Assembly: GCA_026954015.1 (NCBI GenBank)
Contig: JAIXLP010000029.1
Span: 26,894 to 90,893, forward strand
Reading direction: 5' to 3'
DNA from: Burkholderiales bacterium
GTDB taxonomy: Bacteria; Pseudomonadota; Gammaproteobacteria; Burkholderiales; Burkholderiaceae_C
Length of the DNA: 64,000 nt
The translations under genes and the position numbers were made by a program. The notes under the pieces are model-generated. The model was not told the DNA's origin. It was given only the letters and a program-made list of their open reading frames with translations, and ran no database searches. Positions 1 to 7,850 of the stretch are shown piece by piece; position 1 is the first letter of the stretch, and each line of letters begins with the position of its first letter.

Positions 1-3000
1 ATGGCTCTCGACCAGGTCGCGGTTGGCCAGGTCCAGCGTGGGCGGTTTGACGATGCCATGCACCATCTCAGTGGCATGGTGGAAGAACCATTGGTCGTGC
101 GGGCTAAGTGCCGCACAGTAGGTGATGACCAGTGCCTGCTGGCCCGATCGCCCTGCCCGGCCGCTGCGCTGGGCGTAGTTGGCGGGAGTGGGCGGCACGT
201 TGCGCAGGTACACCGTGTTCAGCGCCGAAATATCGACACCCAGCTCCATGGTGGGCGAGCAGAACATGACGGGCAGGCGCTCCAGTGGCGCCTCGTGCGC
301 CGGGTTGGCGAGCCAGTCTTTGCGGTCTTTTTCGGTGTAGCGAAAGCGCTGCTCCAGCAATTGGCGGCGGCTGGCGTCCACCTGCGCGGTGTGCTCCTGG
401 GCCTCAAAGTCAAACAATGGGTGTCCCTGCTGGCGCAGAGTCTCGGCAACAGCCAGGTAGAGGCGGCGGAAGAATTGGTTGTGCTTGCCGTTCTCAAGAG
501 CCTCCGTTTCATCCACCAACCGCCAGTCCATGCTGGAGGCGTTGAGGCGCCAACCCACAACAGCCCCTTCCACATCCAGTTTGTGCACATATCCGTAATG
601 TGACGCGGCCTGAAGCAGTTGCTCTATGAGTTCAACCCATTGGGGGTCTTTCCAGGTCGCCACTTGGGCTGCCGCAGCGCTGCCCTTCCAGAATTTGGCG
701 GCTTTGATGTCCTTGAGCAAGCGCGAGCGAGATCCACCGGGCACCAGGTCGGTGCGAGGTTTCCCCTTGTATTCGGGGCGCTTGGTCAGGATGAGGTACT
801 TGGCCGTCTCCAGGTTTTCATCGGGAGCGAAAGCCCAGCGCTCGTTCAGGTACTGGTGGGCTGTGGCCCTGGCTTTGTCTTGCTCCACGGGGTCGAGGTA
901 GCGGGTCTCCAGGCACAAGCTGCGACGCATGCTGTCAAAGAGCATGCCCGCGAGCGTGGCCCGCTGACCAGGACTGATGCAGGCGAGCACCGGAGAGGTG
1001 GCAAACAATGACCCTTCGGCCGCGAACTCATCCAGCCCGCGATAGGCAATGGAAAGGAGATTGAGCTGATCCAGATTGGGGTTGTTGAAACGCCAACCGC
1101 GCCGCAGATCCCGCAAAAGCCTGTAGCCAATGATGAAGCGCATGGTGCGCTGTGCGTCCTGGCGCGCCAGCCCCATGAGCTTGGGTGTGCGCAGGTATTC
1201 GGCCAACGTGCCGAAGTCTGTCTTGTCGAAACCCAGGGACTTGAAAACTGCGTCTGCCAGAGTTTCCTCGGTCAGCATGCCGTGGTGATTTTGCAGTGCG
1301 CCAATCAAGGCTGAGCGCAACGTGAGCAGAAACACAAAGTCGTTGAAGTGACCGGCCTGCAGGGCCGCATCCTGGCGGTTGTCCGTGAATCCCAGCAACT
1401 TGCGTGGGTCAGGTTGATCGGCTGGCAGGTCTTTGGCAGCGAACAGTTGCCGTATGGCGCTGAGTGTGAGGATGGTGGTGGCCGACGATCGCCCCTCGCC
1501 AGACAGGCTGGCAAGACGGTTCATGTCCTTGCCGTGCACTTCGTGGGTTTGCCCACAGTTCAGGCAAAAACGGAACTTGCCTGGGATGAACCAGTATTCG
1601 CCCCCGCCAATGCCCTGACAACCCTGAGGACTGACATGCACGTCTTCAGGAACGTATTTGCGAAAGGTGCTTTTGACCTTGGGCTCAGCCTTGGTGAGGT
1701 CAAGCCAGGATTCTGGAAGGTCTTCGATGCTGCCACGGTAGGTTTGGACGGGCTTGGCTGGGCACAGAAAGCCGTAGCGGGCGTTCTCATCGTCATCGCC
1801 GGAGATGTCGTCGATTTCTCGGGGCGCATATTCCACTTGCGATTGGCCTGAACGCCACACCGGGTGGTACTCCTGACCACAATCTCGGCAGAAATGCACG
1901 GGGTGGCGGGTGCCCTCTTCCTGGCGGCCCGGCGCGTAGCGCTGGGCATCCAGGGTGATATGACGCACGCCCTCGGGCTCCAGCGTGGCCAGCACCTTAC
2001 CGGGGCCACTGATGAACTGGTGCAGCTTGAACGCAAAGGGTGCACGGCCCTGAGGCGTTTTGACATCATGCGCGGCCACCAGGAAGCGCTGCAGCCCGGC
2101 ACTGGCCTGTTCCAACGTACATTGGGCATCGTCAGCCAGGCGCATTGCAGCATCGCCCAGCGTGATGGGCTTGGCCCGCCGGGGTGGCTCATCGAGGGGC
2201 AGTTCAATGCCAAGGCTCAATTCCACCCAAACGGCCAAGGGGTCGTCGCTGAATGCGGCAAAGTCTGGCCAGTGGTAACTCTCTTTCAGCAATGCAGGCT
2301 TCAAGAGTGGTTTGACGGCCTGGATGTCCTTGGAGGGATTGGTGACCCGCTCCAGGGTCTCTCCAATCACGTCTTGCTCTGTGATCTGCGCGCCAAACAA
2401 CAGGCTCGCGACGCTGGCAACGGTCTGATTTCTGTCGGCCTGAGTGCCCGTCGATGACATAGTGGCCGACGTGCCAATGCATACCAGCTGATGGGCCTGC
2501 AAGCGCTCGCGCAGGCGGCGCACTAGCAAGGCCACGTCAGCACCCTGGCGTCCACGATAGGTGTGCAATTCATCCAGCACCAGGAATTCCAGCCCCTGGC
2601 AATGCTCGACCACGCGCCTGTCCACGTCCTCGAAACGAGTCAGGATCAGCTCCAGCATCATGAAGTTGGTGAGCAGGATGTCGGGCGGGTTGTTGGCTAT
2701 CTCCTGCCGCTCGGTGGCACTCTCCTGCCCTGTATAGCGCGCCACGGTGAAGGGCGCATGATCAGTCGGATACCCATGCAGAAACTTGTCCAACTCCTCC
2801 AGCTGGCTGTTGGCCAGCGCATTCATCGGATAGATGACGATGGCGCGTGTGCGTTTTTGCGGGTCGGCCGCCTTCGCTTTCAGAATGCGGTCGATGATGG
2901 GTACAAAAAACGAAAGTGATTTACCCGAGCCGGTACCCGTTGTGACCACATAGCTCTGCCGTGTCTGGGCCTTGGCCAATGCCTGGAGCTGGTGCACATA

Positions 3001-3276
3001 CAAGTGCAGGTCCGCCGGCTTTCCCTCGGTTTTTCCAGTACGGAAGATGTCTGCGCAATGAGGGTGGAGCACGCCCTGCTCTACCAATTGCTGAACAGTC
3101 CCTTGCCGCTTGTAGTTGGGGTTGATCTGAATCAGCGGCTCTGGCCAATAACGGCCACGGTCGTACTCCTGCTCCACCGCGGTCAGGATGTCCTCGGCGG
3201 AAACCTTGGAGAAACTCCGAGAAAACGAGCTGTATTCGTTGATGAGCCGATTGCGGAAATCAAAGACGTTATCCAT
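1..3276 (-). CDS. Large SF2 DEAD/DEAH-box helicase with zinc-binding inserts (3' end outside window)
   Basis: The frame is open for 1092 codons from the ATG at 3274-3276 to the window edge, so the C-terminus is missing. Helicase motifs seen: motif I TTGTGSGKS (about 112-120), motif II DELHTYR (about 236), motif III GTSAT, motif V MELGVDIS and motif VI QRSGRAGRSG (about 1032). Two cysteine clusters sit between the RecA lobes: HFCRDCGQEYH (about 459-469) and FCLNCGQTHEVHG (about 567-579), probably zinc knuckles. This layout is that of COG1205-type helicases (MrfA/YprA, DrmA of DISARM), which often end in a DUF1998 domain. The likely role is ATP-dependent DNA or RNA translocation in repair or phage defence; this is inferred from family and island setting. 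It is divergent from the gene at 3519. The Shine-Dalgarno is weak (GGGAAATAGC). Confidence 0.85.
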   Translation of the reverse strand, partial: MDNVFDFRNRLINEYSSFSRSFSKVSAEDILTAVEQEYDRGRYWPEPLIQINPNYKRQGTVQQLVEQGVLHPHCADIFRTGKTEGKPADLHLYVHQLQALAKAQTRQSYVVTTGTGSGKSLSFFVPIIDRILKAKAADPQKRTRAIVIYPMNALANSQLEELDKFLHGYPTDHAPFTVARYTGQESATERQEIANNPPDILLTNFMMLELILTRFEDVDRRVVEHCQGLEFLVLDELHTYRGRQGADVALLVRRLRERLQAHQLVCIGTSATMSSTGTQADRNQTVASVASLLFGAQITEQDVIGETLERVTNPSKDIQAVKPLLKPALLKESYHWPDFAAFSDDPLAVWVELSLGIELPLDEPPRRAKPITLGDAAMRLADDAQCTLEQASAGLQRFLVAAHDVKTPQGRAPFAFKLHQFISGPGKVLATLEPEGVRHITLDAQRYAPGRQEEGTRHPVHFCRDCGQEYHPVWRSGQSQVEYAPREIDDISGDDDENARYGFLCPAKPVQTYRGSIEDLPESWLDLTKAEPKVKSTFRKYVPEDVHVSPQGCQGIGGGEYWFIPGKFRFCLNCGQTHEVHGKDMNRLASLSGEGRSSATTILTLSAIRQLFAAKDLPADQPDPRKLLGFTDNRQDAALQAGHFNDFVFLLTLRSALIGALQNHHGMLTEETLADAVFKSLGFDKTDFGTLAEYLRTPKLMGLARQDAQRTMRFIIGYRLLRDLRRGWRFNNPNLDQLNLLSIAYRGLDEFAAEGSLFATSPVLACISPGQRATLAGMLFDSMRRSLCLETRYLDPVEQDKARATAHQYLNERWAFAPDENLETAKYLILTKRPEYKGKPRTDLVPGGSRSRLLKDIKAAKFWKGSAAAAQVATWKDPQWVELIEQLLQAASHYGYVHKLDVEGAVVGWRLNASSMDWRLVDETEALENGKHNQFFRRLYLAVAETLRQQGHPLFDFEAQEHTAQVDASRRQLLEQRFRYTEKDRKDWLANPAHEAPLERLPVMFCSPTMELGVDISALNTVYLRNVPPTPANYAQRSGRAGRSGQQALVITYCAALSPHDQWFFHHATEMVHGIVKPPTLDLANRDLVESH

Positions 3277-3518
3277 GCTATTTCCCGCAGCGGGACAGAG
3301 TGATCAGTACCTCTTGCATTATGCAGATGTAACCCCAAAGGGACAGCCGAAAATCCTGCAAACGAAAAGACCTGCTGAGGTGGGAGTGACGTACTTCTTC
3401 ATCTGTCGCTTCCGGAGGACTGCATCGACGAAAATCGCTATCTGTCGCCACCCTGAAAAAACAGGCGTGGCAGAAGGCGCTTGAAATGACGCAATCCAAA
3501 TAGCTGCGGGGAACCCAT

Positions 3519-4268
3519 ATGACGATGGTACGGGGAGTCAGCATCCTGGCTGCGCCCTGCTGTGGCGCGCAATACGCCTTGCCCAACTACATGTCGATGA
3601 ACTTTTCGGCATTTGAGTTCTGGACGGATGGCTGGCGCGACGGCTCGCTCATGCCTAACGACGAGGGTCTGCGCCGCTGCCAGTGTGGGCAATTTGTTCT
3701 TCTGAAAAACCTGGTCGAAGTCGGTGTGGCGGACGACTCCCCACTTCCGTCCCTCGGCCATGTATCCGCCGAACAACTCCCCGAGTGCATTGCCAGCGCC
3801 ACCAGCGAGGAAGTGGAACTTGCTGCACGTCTTGAGTACTGGCGCCACCTGAACCACAGCTACCGTGAGCGCTACCGCCAGCACCGGGATGCCGAGGAAG
3901 CGGCCACCAAAGCGAAGTGGCTCGCGGCCCACCCCGACAACCGCTCCTGGTGGGACAAGCTGCTCAAGCGCAAACCGCCGTCGTACATCAGACCTGCGGA
4001 CAGTCCGTTCACCTACCCACAATTCGAGCCAACGCCCGCGCAACAACAAAACATGGAGCGGCTCAGCACCATCCTGGCCAGCCGCGATGGTGAATCGCTG
4101 CACTGGCACGCCATCCCTCTGGCCGAGCTGTACCGGGAACAAGGGCGGTTTGAAGAAGCCCAGCGGGCGATGGATGCCGTTGAACAGCGTGAGGACGATG
4201 TAACCGCTCGGGTCATTGCGAGGCTGATCAAGGAGCGGAATGCCGCGCCGACGCGGTATCGGATGTGA
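3519..4268 (+). CDS. Unrecognised 249-aa protein with CCG...CQCG zinc-ribbon-like N-terminus and helical C-terminus
   Basis: I do not recognise a named family. Residues 13-16 (CCG with flanking PxCCGAxY) and about 54-57 (CQCG) look like the two halves of a treble-clef or ribbon zinc site. Between them is an aromatic stretch with WTDGW and the phrase SLMPNDEG. The middle (about 85-150) is charged and rich in Arg/Trp, and the C-terminus (about 180-249) has a TPR-like helical pattern (LAELYREQGRFEEAQRAMDAVE). There is no signal peptide or membrane segment. A GGGGA Shine-Dalgarno lies 5 bases before ATG 3519; a second ATG at 3525 is possible. It is divergent from the helicase with 242 bp between, so the two may share a control region. 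Codon use is coherent over the whole length and the frame competes well with the antisense ORF at 3438-4142. A link with the helicase is inferred from position only. Confidence 0.75.
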   Translation: MTMVRGVSILAAPCCGAQYALPNYMSMNFSAFEFWTDGWRDGSLMPNDEGLRRCQCGQFVLLKNLVEVGVADDSPLPSLGHVSAEQLPECIASATSEEVELAARLEYWRHLNHSYRERYRQHRDAEEAATKAKWLAAHPDNRSWWDKLLKRKPPSYIRPADSPFTYPQFEPTPAQQQNMERLSTILASRDGESLHWHAIPLAELYREQGRFEEAQRAMDAVEQREDDVTARVIARLIKERNAAPTRYRM

Positions 4269-4358
4269 TCTGAATCACCCGTTGGGTTGGCCAAAACACT
4301 TGCCATTCGCCTCACCGCCAAATGCAAAGCTGTAGGCGTGTCTCGGGTGAGAGCGCAC

Positions 4359-4556
4359 CTATCTCGGCATTGCAACCGGTTTCTGATTCCGTGCATCCTC
4401 ATCGCGTTTGAAGATGGCCATGACCGCTTCGTGGACTGGTGTGCCAGACTGCAAATTAGCAATACGCACGGCAAGCTCGGCATCGGTGAGGGATCGCGGA
4501 ATGGTCTTGGTTCTGGATTCCTCCAAGCGCCGTATGCGCAGCTCAATGGATGTCAT
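4359..4556 (-). CDS. Small LExRIxxLE-type protein, third paralogue (65 aa)
   Basis: Starts at ATG 4554-4556 with a good AGGAGGT Shine-Dalgarno; a longer in-frame start at 4628 lacks one. The N-terminus MTSIELRIRRLEESR matches the start of the two genes upstream, and the phrase SLTDAELAVRI matches AMTDEELDAYI of the preceding gene, so these are diverged paralogues. The first 15 residues form a short amphipathic or coiled-coil helix. It overlaps the 3' end of the preceding gene by 14 bases, which implies translational coupling. Function unknown. Confidence 0.7.
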   Translation of the reverse strand: MTSIELRIRRLEESRTKTIPRSLTDAELAVRIANLQSGTPVHEAVMAIFKRDEDARNQKPVAMPR

Positions 4557-4770
4557 GTCCACCTCCTGCATGTTCGGGGTCATCGACCACGACAGGAAAA
4601 GCGCTACGGTGCCGGAGAACCCGTGCAATCACGGCGTCGTAAAAGGCAGGGCTGCCAACCTCCTGCGTGCTGATGTACGCGTCCAGTTCCTCGTCGGTCA
4701 TCGCCTTGAGGTTGGATTTGACCCGTGCTGCCTCCAGCAGCGCTATGCGTTTTTCAAGACTGGTTGCCAT
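4543..4770 (-). CDS. Small LExRIxxLE-type protein, second paralogue (75 aa)
   Basis: ATG at 4768-4770 with an AAGGAGA Shine-Dalgarno. N-terminus MATSLEKRIALLEAAR is a short heptad-like helix shared with the genes on both sides; TDEELDAYIS follows, then an Arg-rich segment and an acidic, His-rich tail. It overlaps the gene upstream by 17 bases and the gene downstream by 14. No enzyme motif or membrane segment is seen. Because the three genes are successive paralogues in one operon, they may form hetero-oligomers through the N-terminal helix; that is inference. Confidence 0.72.
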   Translation of the reverse strand: MATSLEKRIALLEAARVKSNLKAMTDEELDAYISTQEVGSPAFYDAVIARVLRHRSAFPVVVDDPEHAGGGHDIH

Positions 4771-4984
4771 GGTCGGTCTCCTTGGCCTCTATCACCAGCG
4801 CAGCCCGCAAAAGGAACTGCGCCTCGCTTTCGTTGCCCTGGCGTTCGATACTCAGACCCGAAGGCATGTGACGCATTACCACCGTGCCATGACCGGGGCG
4901 GATGAAGTGCACCACGACCCTCGGGATGTTGACCGGCGTGGCGACCTTCTCCAGCACGGCGATGCGTCGCTCAAGATTTGCCAT
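4754..4984 (-). CDS. Small LExRIxxLE-type protein, first paralogue (76 aa)
   Basis: The start is taken at ATG 4982-4984 (MANLERRIAVLEKV); the longer upstream extension of this frame is Arg-rich shadow sequence. After the coiled-coil-like N-terminus comes a beta-rich stretch (IPRVVVHFIRPGHGTVV) and then a helical segment (ESEAQFLLRAALVIEAKE). It overlaps the DUF5681-like gene upstream by 14 bases. The DUF5681-like protein ends with the related phrase LLARIEALES, so the helix motif recurs across four adjacent genes. Function unknown. Confidence 0.7.
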   Translation of the reverse strand: MANLERRIAVLEKVATPVNIPRVVVHFIRPGHGTVVMRHMPSGLSIERQGNESEAQFLLRAALVIEAKETDHGNQS

Positions 4985-5417
4985 GTTTGGACTCCAGGGC
5001 TTCGATACGCGCCAAGAGTTCGGTGGTCTCGACAATCTTGGCCACGCCGCCCAGCGCAGTAATGATCTGCGCCGCCTGGCTCGGTGCAATGTCGCCCTCG
5101 GCAGCAGCCTGCACCACGGCATGGGCCTGCTGCGCCAGGGTGCCCTCGGGCATATTCAGTGGCGTCGGCAGTTCCACAGGCCGCAGGCTCGGCAGCACCC
5201 GGTCCAGCAGGATGCGAATGGCTTGTGGATCACCCGCCATTGCCTGAGCGCGCAGCACGGCAATGATCTGGTCCAGATCCTGCGCCAGCTTGTCACGCAG
5301 TTCAGCCACCTTGCCACGACCAGCTGGCCGGCCAGGGGACGCGCGATTGCCCTTGGCGAATCGGCCCATCGGTCCGCGATCCGCCGTTTTCTTGCCGTCT
5401 TTATTCGGTGGGGTCAT
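4971..5417 (-). CDS. DUF5681-like basic protein of mobile elements (148 aa)
   Basis: The N-terminus is basic and Gly/Pro-rich (MGRFAKGNRASPGRPAGRGK), the hallmark of DUF5681-type proteins found next to phage terminase or island replication genes. A helical region with QDLDQIIAVLRAQAMAGDPQAIRILLDRVLP follows, then an Ala/Gln-rich helix and a C-terminal LLARIEALES helix. The ATG (5415-5417) overlaps the stop of the upstream gene as ATGA, so the two are coupled. The role in the element is unknown; DNA binding through the basic N-terminus is plausible. Confidence 0.75.
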   Translation of the reverse strand: MTPPNKDGKKTADRGPMGRFAKGNRASPGRPAGRGKVAELRDKLAQDLDQIIAVLRAQAMAGDPQAIRILLDRVLPSLRPVELPTPLNMPEGTLAQQAHAVVQAAAEGDIAPSQAAQIITALGGVAKIVETTELLARIEALESKHGKS

Positions 5418-5749
5418 GGTGTGTTTCCTGTTGAGACGTGGGTGCCTGGGGGGACGATGGAGTCTTTGCTGGCATTCACCTTGGCATCCAGATTCAGAGA
5501 GGCGCTGCGGAACTGAATGGCGGTCGCAGCGGTGGTGCTGGGGTCCAAGTCCACCACCCAGTCCAAAAGGCGACCCGTGGTGTGGTGCGCCGATTGGAGT
5601 AGCTCAATCAGGGCGGGCTTGTGCTGCCGGATGCCCGCACGAAGCTCATCGTTCAGGCGATTGGCAGGCGTCACCGTCAGCTTATGGCCGTCAGTTTCCA
5701 GGGTCAGGCCAGCGTGGTGCAGCGCCAGGTAGAGGGCGAAGGCGGGCAT
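5414..5749 (-). CDS. TubC N-terminal docking-domain-like protein (111 aa)
   Basis: Residues 1-52 (LALHHAGLTLETDGHKLTV...ELRAGIRQHKPALIELL) match the fold pattern of the TubC-N docking domain: a short helix, a two-stranded beta hairpin, then a helix containing HKPALIELL. In mobile elements this domain is common in small accessory proteins rather than in NRPS/PKS assembly lines. The remaining 60 residues are acidic and Ser/Thr-rich with no recognised motif. It overlaps the DUF3987 gene stop as TGATG and the next gene start as ATGA. It probably mediates protein contacts within the replication module (inference). Confidence 0.65.
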   Translation of the reverse strand: MPAFALYLALHHAGLTLETDGHKLTVTPANRLNDELRAGIRQHKPALIELLQSAHHTTGRLLDWVVDLDPSTTAATAIQFRSASLNLDAKVNASKDSIVPPGTHVSTGNTP

Positions 5750-7284
5750 CAGAACTCCTCGCTTTCAGAAACGACCTGCGAACTATGCGAAGTAAGCGAA
5801 GAATCAAGACTGGCGCGGGTTTCAGGCGGATTTGAGGCGTCGCTAACTATGCGAAATTGGCGAACTAACTCCGGGTCGGACTGGCTTTGTTCGCTTGCTT
5901 CGCTTTGTTCGTGAAGGCCAACATCTGCCGCAAACCCGCGTGGTTGCTGGTTGTTCGCATAGTTCGCTTTGTTCGCAGCCAATTCATAGAACTTGGTCGG
6001 TCGGCCTGGGCCGCTGCGATCTTCCTGCACGGTGATGTGCGGCGGGTTGCAGGTCAACAGTTCCTCCAGCGCTGCATCAATCCGCGTTTTGTTCACATGG
6101 CCACCAAAGCAATCCACGGTGATCTGCTTGCGCGTCACGCGCTGGTGCGCAGTCAGAAAGTCCACGATCTTTCGCGCCGTTTCGTTTGTCTCCGCCACTG
6201 CCACTTCGTCGGCTGCGCTGGCAAATACGAACTTGATAGAGTCCACGCTGTAGCGCACCCACGCCAGCGCCGCATTGATGTGATGCACCTCCACCGTGGT
6301 GGTCAGGTCACACAGGGCGAACAGCATGGCCAGGCGCAGCAGCATGGGGGCTCGGCGCTCGATCAATGCTGTGATGCGTTCGCCCGCCGAGTTGTCGTTG
6401 AGCTCGCTGTGATACAGCACCTCGTAGCGCTTGCGGGCGTCTGGCGACAACTCCACGCGCATCTTGTCCTTGTCGGCCCGGCAGAACTGCAACACCTCCA
6501 GCACGCGCGCTGCCAGGGCGTCCACATCCTCCTGGCGCGTGGCGCGGGGGAAGGCCAGCATCTTGGTGCGCTCGGCCCAGAACATCAGGAAACGATTGGC
6601 AAAGCCGTTGGTGAGCTCACGCGATGCCATCAGGCCCAGCAACTCCGAAGGCGTCACAGCACCCACCATGGCGATATGCGGGTCAGTTGCCCAAAGGCGG
6701 CTGCTCTTGGTTGCGGGCTTCATGCTCACCCCGTCCCAGCAATCGCGCAGCGCCGCAGACAGGGTGTTCCCCTCACGCTTGCCTTGATGCAGCACGTTGG
6801 CGAATTCGCTTTCGATCACCAGCAAGCGCTTGTCGAGGATGGGTTCGACTTCAGTTTTCCCCTCGGTGAAACCATCGTGGATCAGGTACACCAGGCCCTC
6901 ACGGGATGACAGGCCACCACGGTGCACTTGTGGCGTGGCGTCCTTGCTCAAGGCCTTGAGGGAGTGTTCGATTCGGCCGATCAGCGATACCGCATCACCC
7001 TTGCGGCCACGGCCCGAGCGCCCAATGTGCAGCATGAACATTCGTGCGTGGTGCCAGGTGTTGCCGACGGCCATGAAAGGCCCACGGCCCACGGCACATC
7101 CCATGAAGGCGATGAAGTTTGCGGCGATGGCGTAGGGGTTGGCTTCGGTGGTGTCGCTACCTGCGCGGGCCACATCACCCACCAGGCCATAGAGGCAAGT
7201 GGGGTCAGGGCGCGGGGCATTGCGGTGGTTGTCGAGGCCGTCGTCGTCTGCCGCGTCGGCCAGGATGTTGAAGTCGCTGTTCAT
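5749..7284 (-). CDS. DUF3987/YfjI-like P-loop protein of an island replication module (511 aa)
   Basis: The N-terminal 380 residues match the DUF3987 (YfjI-like) family: a variant Walker A with GRSGRGRKGD at about 88-97, LLVIESEFANVL (Walker-B-like region), and AMVGAVTPSEL. DUF3987 proteins usually follow a TOPRIM primase in phage satellites, plasmids and ICEs and are taken as helicase-like replication ATPases. A winged-helix-like segment follows (VTRKQITVDCFGGHVNKTRIDAALEEL shape, about 395-425). The last 75 residues are low-complexity (ANKANYANN, SEASEQSQS, SSLTSHSSQ) because the DNA there carries the palindromic 9-bp repeat array. I chose ATG 7282-7284, which overlaps the primase stop as ATGA; an in-frame start at 7302 lies inside the primase gene. 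Cytoplasmic. Confidence 0.85.
   Translation of the reverse strand: MNSDFNILADAADDDGLDNHRNAPRPDPTCLYGLVGDVARAGSDTTEANPYAIAANFIAFMGCAVGRGPFMAVGNTWHHARMFMLHIGRSGRGRKGDAVSLIGRIEHSLKALSKDATPQVHRGGLSSREGLVYLIHDGFTEGKTEVEPILDKRLLVIESEFANVLHQGKREGNTLSAALRDCWDGVSMKPATKSSRLWATDPHIAMVGAVTPSELLGLMASRELTNGFANRFLMFWAERTKMLAFPRATRQEDVDALAARVLEVLQFCRADKDKMRVELSPDARKRYEVLYHSELNDNSAGERITALIERRAPMLLRLAMLFALCDLTTTVEVHHINAALAWVRYSVDSIKFVFASAADEVAVAETNETARKIVDFLTAHQRVTRKQITVDCFGGHVNKTRIDAALEELLTCNPPHITVQEDRSGPGRPTKFYELAANKANYANNQQPRGFAADVGLHEQSEASEQSQSDPELVRQFRIVSDASNPPETRASLDSSLTSHSSQVVSESEEF
5778..5976. repeat. 199-bp imperfect palindrome with twelve 9-bp GCGAACnnn units (candidate replication origin or nucleoprotein site)
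   Basis: Four trimers of a 9-bp unit are seen. Two are in plus orientation: 5778-5804 (GCGAACTAT, GCGAAGTAA, GCGAAGAAT) and 5842-5868 (GCTAACTAT, GCGAAATTG, GCGAACTAA). Two are in minus orientation: 5886-5912 and 5950-5976 (units read TTTGTTCGC, ATAGTTCGC and so on on the plus strand). Spacers are 37, 17 and 37 bp, so the array is exactly symmetric about 5877. The outer spacers also pair: CGCGGGTTT at 5814-5822 mirrors AAACCCGCG at 5932-5940. By hand count about 62 of 91 arm positions are complementary without any gap. It lies inside the 3' coding part of the DUF3987 gene. Iteron-like function is inference. Confidence 0.85.
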
Positions 7285-7799
7285 TGCTTGCCCTCCAGCC
7301 ACACGTCGGCCCAGTCGGCGCCGGGGCGCGATGGCGTCAACGTCTTGTTGTCGATTCCGGCCTTGTCGGCGCGTTGTGCCAGGGCAGTGGCGGCCTGTTG
7401 GCCTGCGAGATCGTTGTCAGCAAAGATCACCAGGCGGTCAAGGCCACGGGGCCAATGAAAGCCGCTGAGGGCATTGGCACAGTAGGCGGCGACCACCGGC
7501 AAGCCCGAGCCAAGAGACGCGGCTGCGGCAGTCTCGATACCCTCTGCGATGCCCAGGACGCCACCACGGGAGGACGCCAGGGGAATGCACGCGCCAGCCA
7601 ACGATGCAGACGCTGCCGTCAACTTCTTGGGTGTCGGAACCTCTGCCTTCTTGCCGTCTGTGAGATAGGTGCGGTGGATGGCAATCAGTTTGCCGTCACG
7701 CACGATGGGGGCCAACATGGTCGGAAAGCGCCCCAAGAGCTGAATCTCGCCGTTGTCGTCGGTGTGCCAGTACGCCAGGGTGGGGTTGAGATAGCCCCC
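7281..7799 (-). pseudogene. 3' fragment of a TOPRIM primase-like gene, split by an IS2-type element
   Basis: Reading in from the IS edge, the frame gives GYLNPTLAYWHTDDNGEIQL, then GRFPTMLAPIVRDGKLIAIHRTYLT and a TOPRIM core: AEGIETAAAA (catalytic Glu) and FADNDLAG (DxD-type acidic pair), ending PGADWADVWLEGKQ. This is the C-terminal half of the TOPRIM/DUF7146 primase-like proteins that partner DUF3987 proteins. The stop overlaps the DUF3987 ATG (ATGA). The remaining ATG at 7736 could in principle give a 151-aa truncated TOPRIM protein. See the 5' fragment at 9152-9585. Confidence 0.85.
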
Positions 7800-7850
7800 T
7801 GAATCCCCGGACCTGTCCTATCCGTTATCTTTGACGATAGGAGTAGGACT

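Noticed and set aside
3438..4142. 234-aa minus-strand ORF opposite the 249-aa gene
   Set aside because: No start context or motif, Val/Gly/Arg-rich shadow; the plus frame has a coherent zinc motif and helical tail.
5778..5976. CRISPR-like array
   Set aside because: Units are 9 bp, in four inverted clusters with no 30-bp unique spacers and no cas genes.
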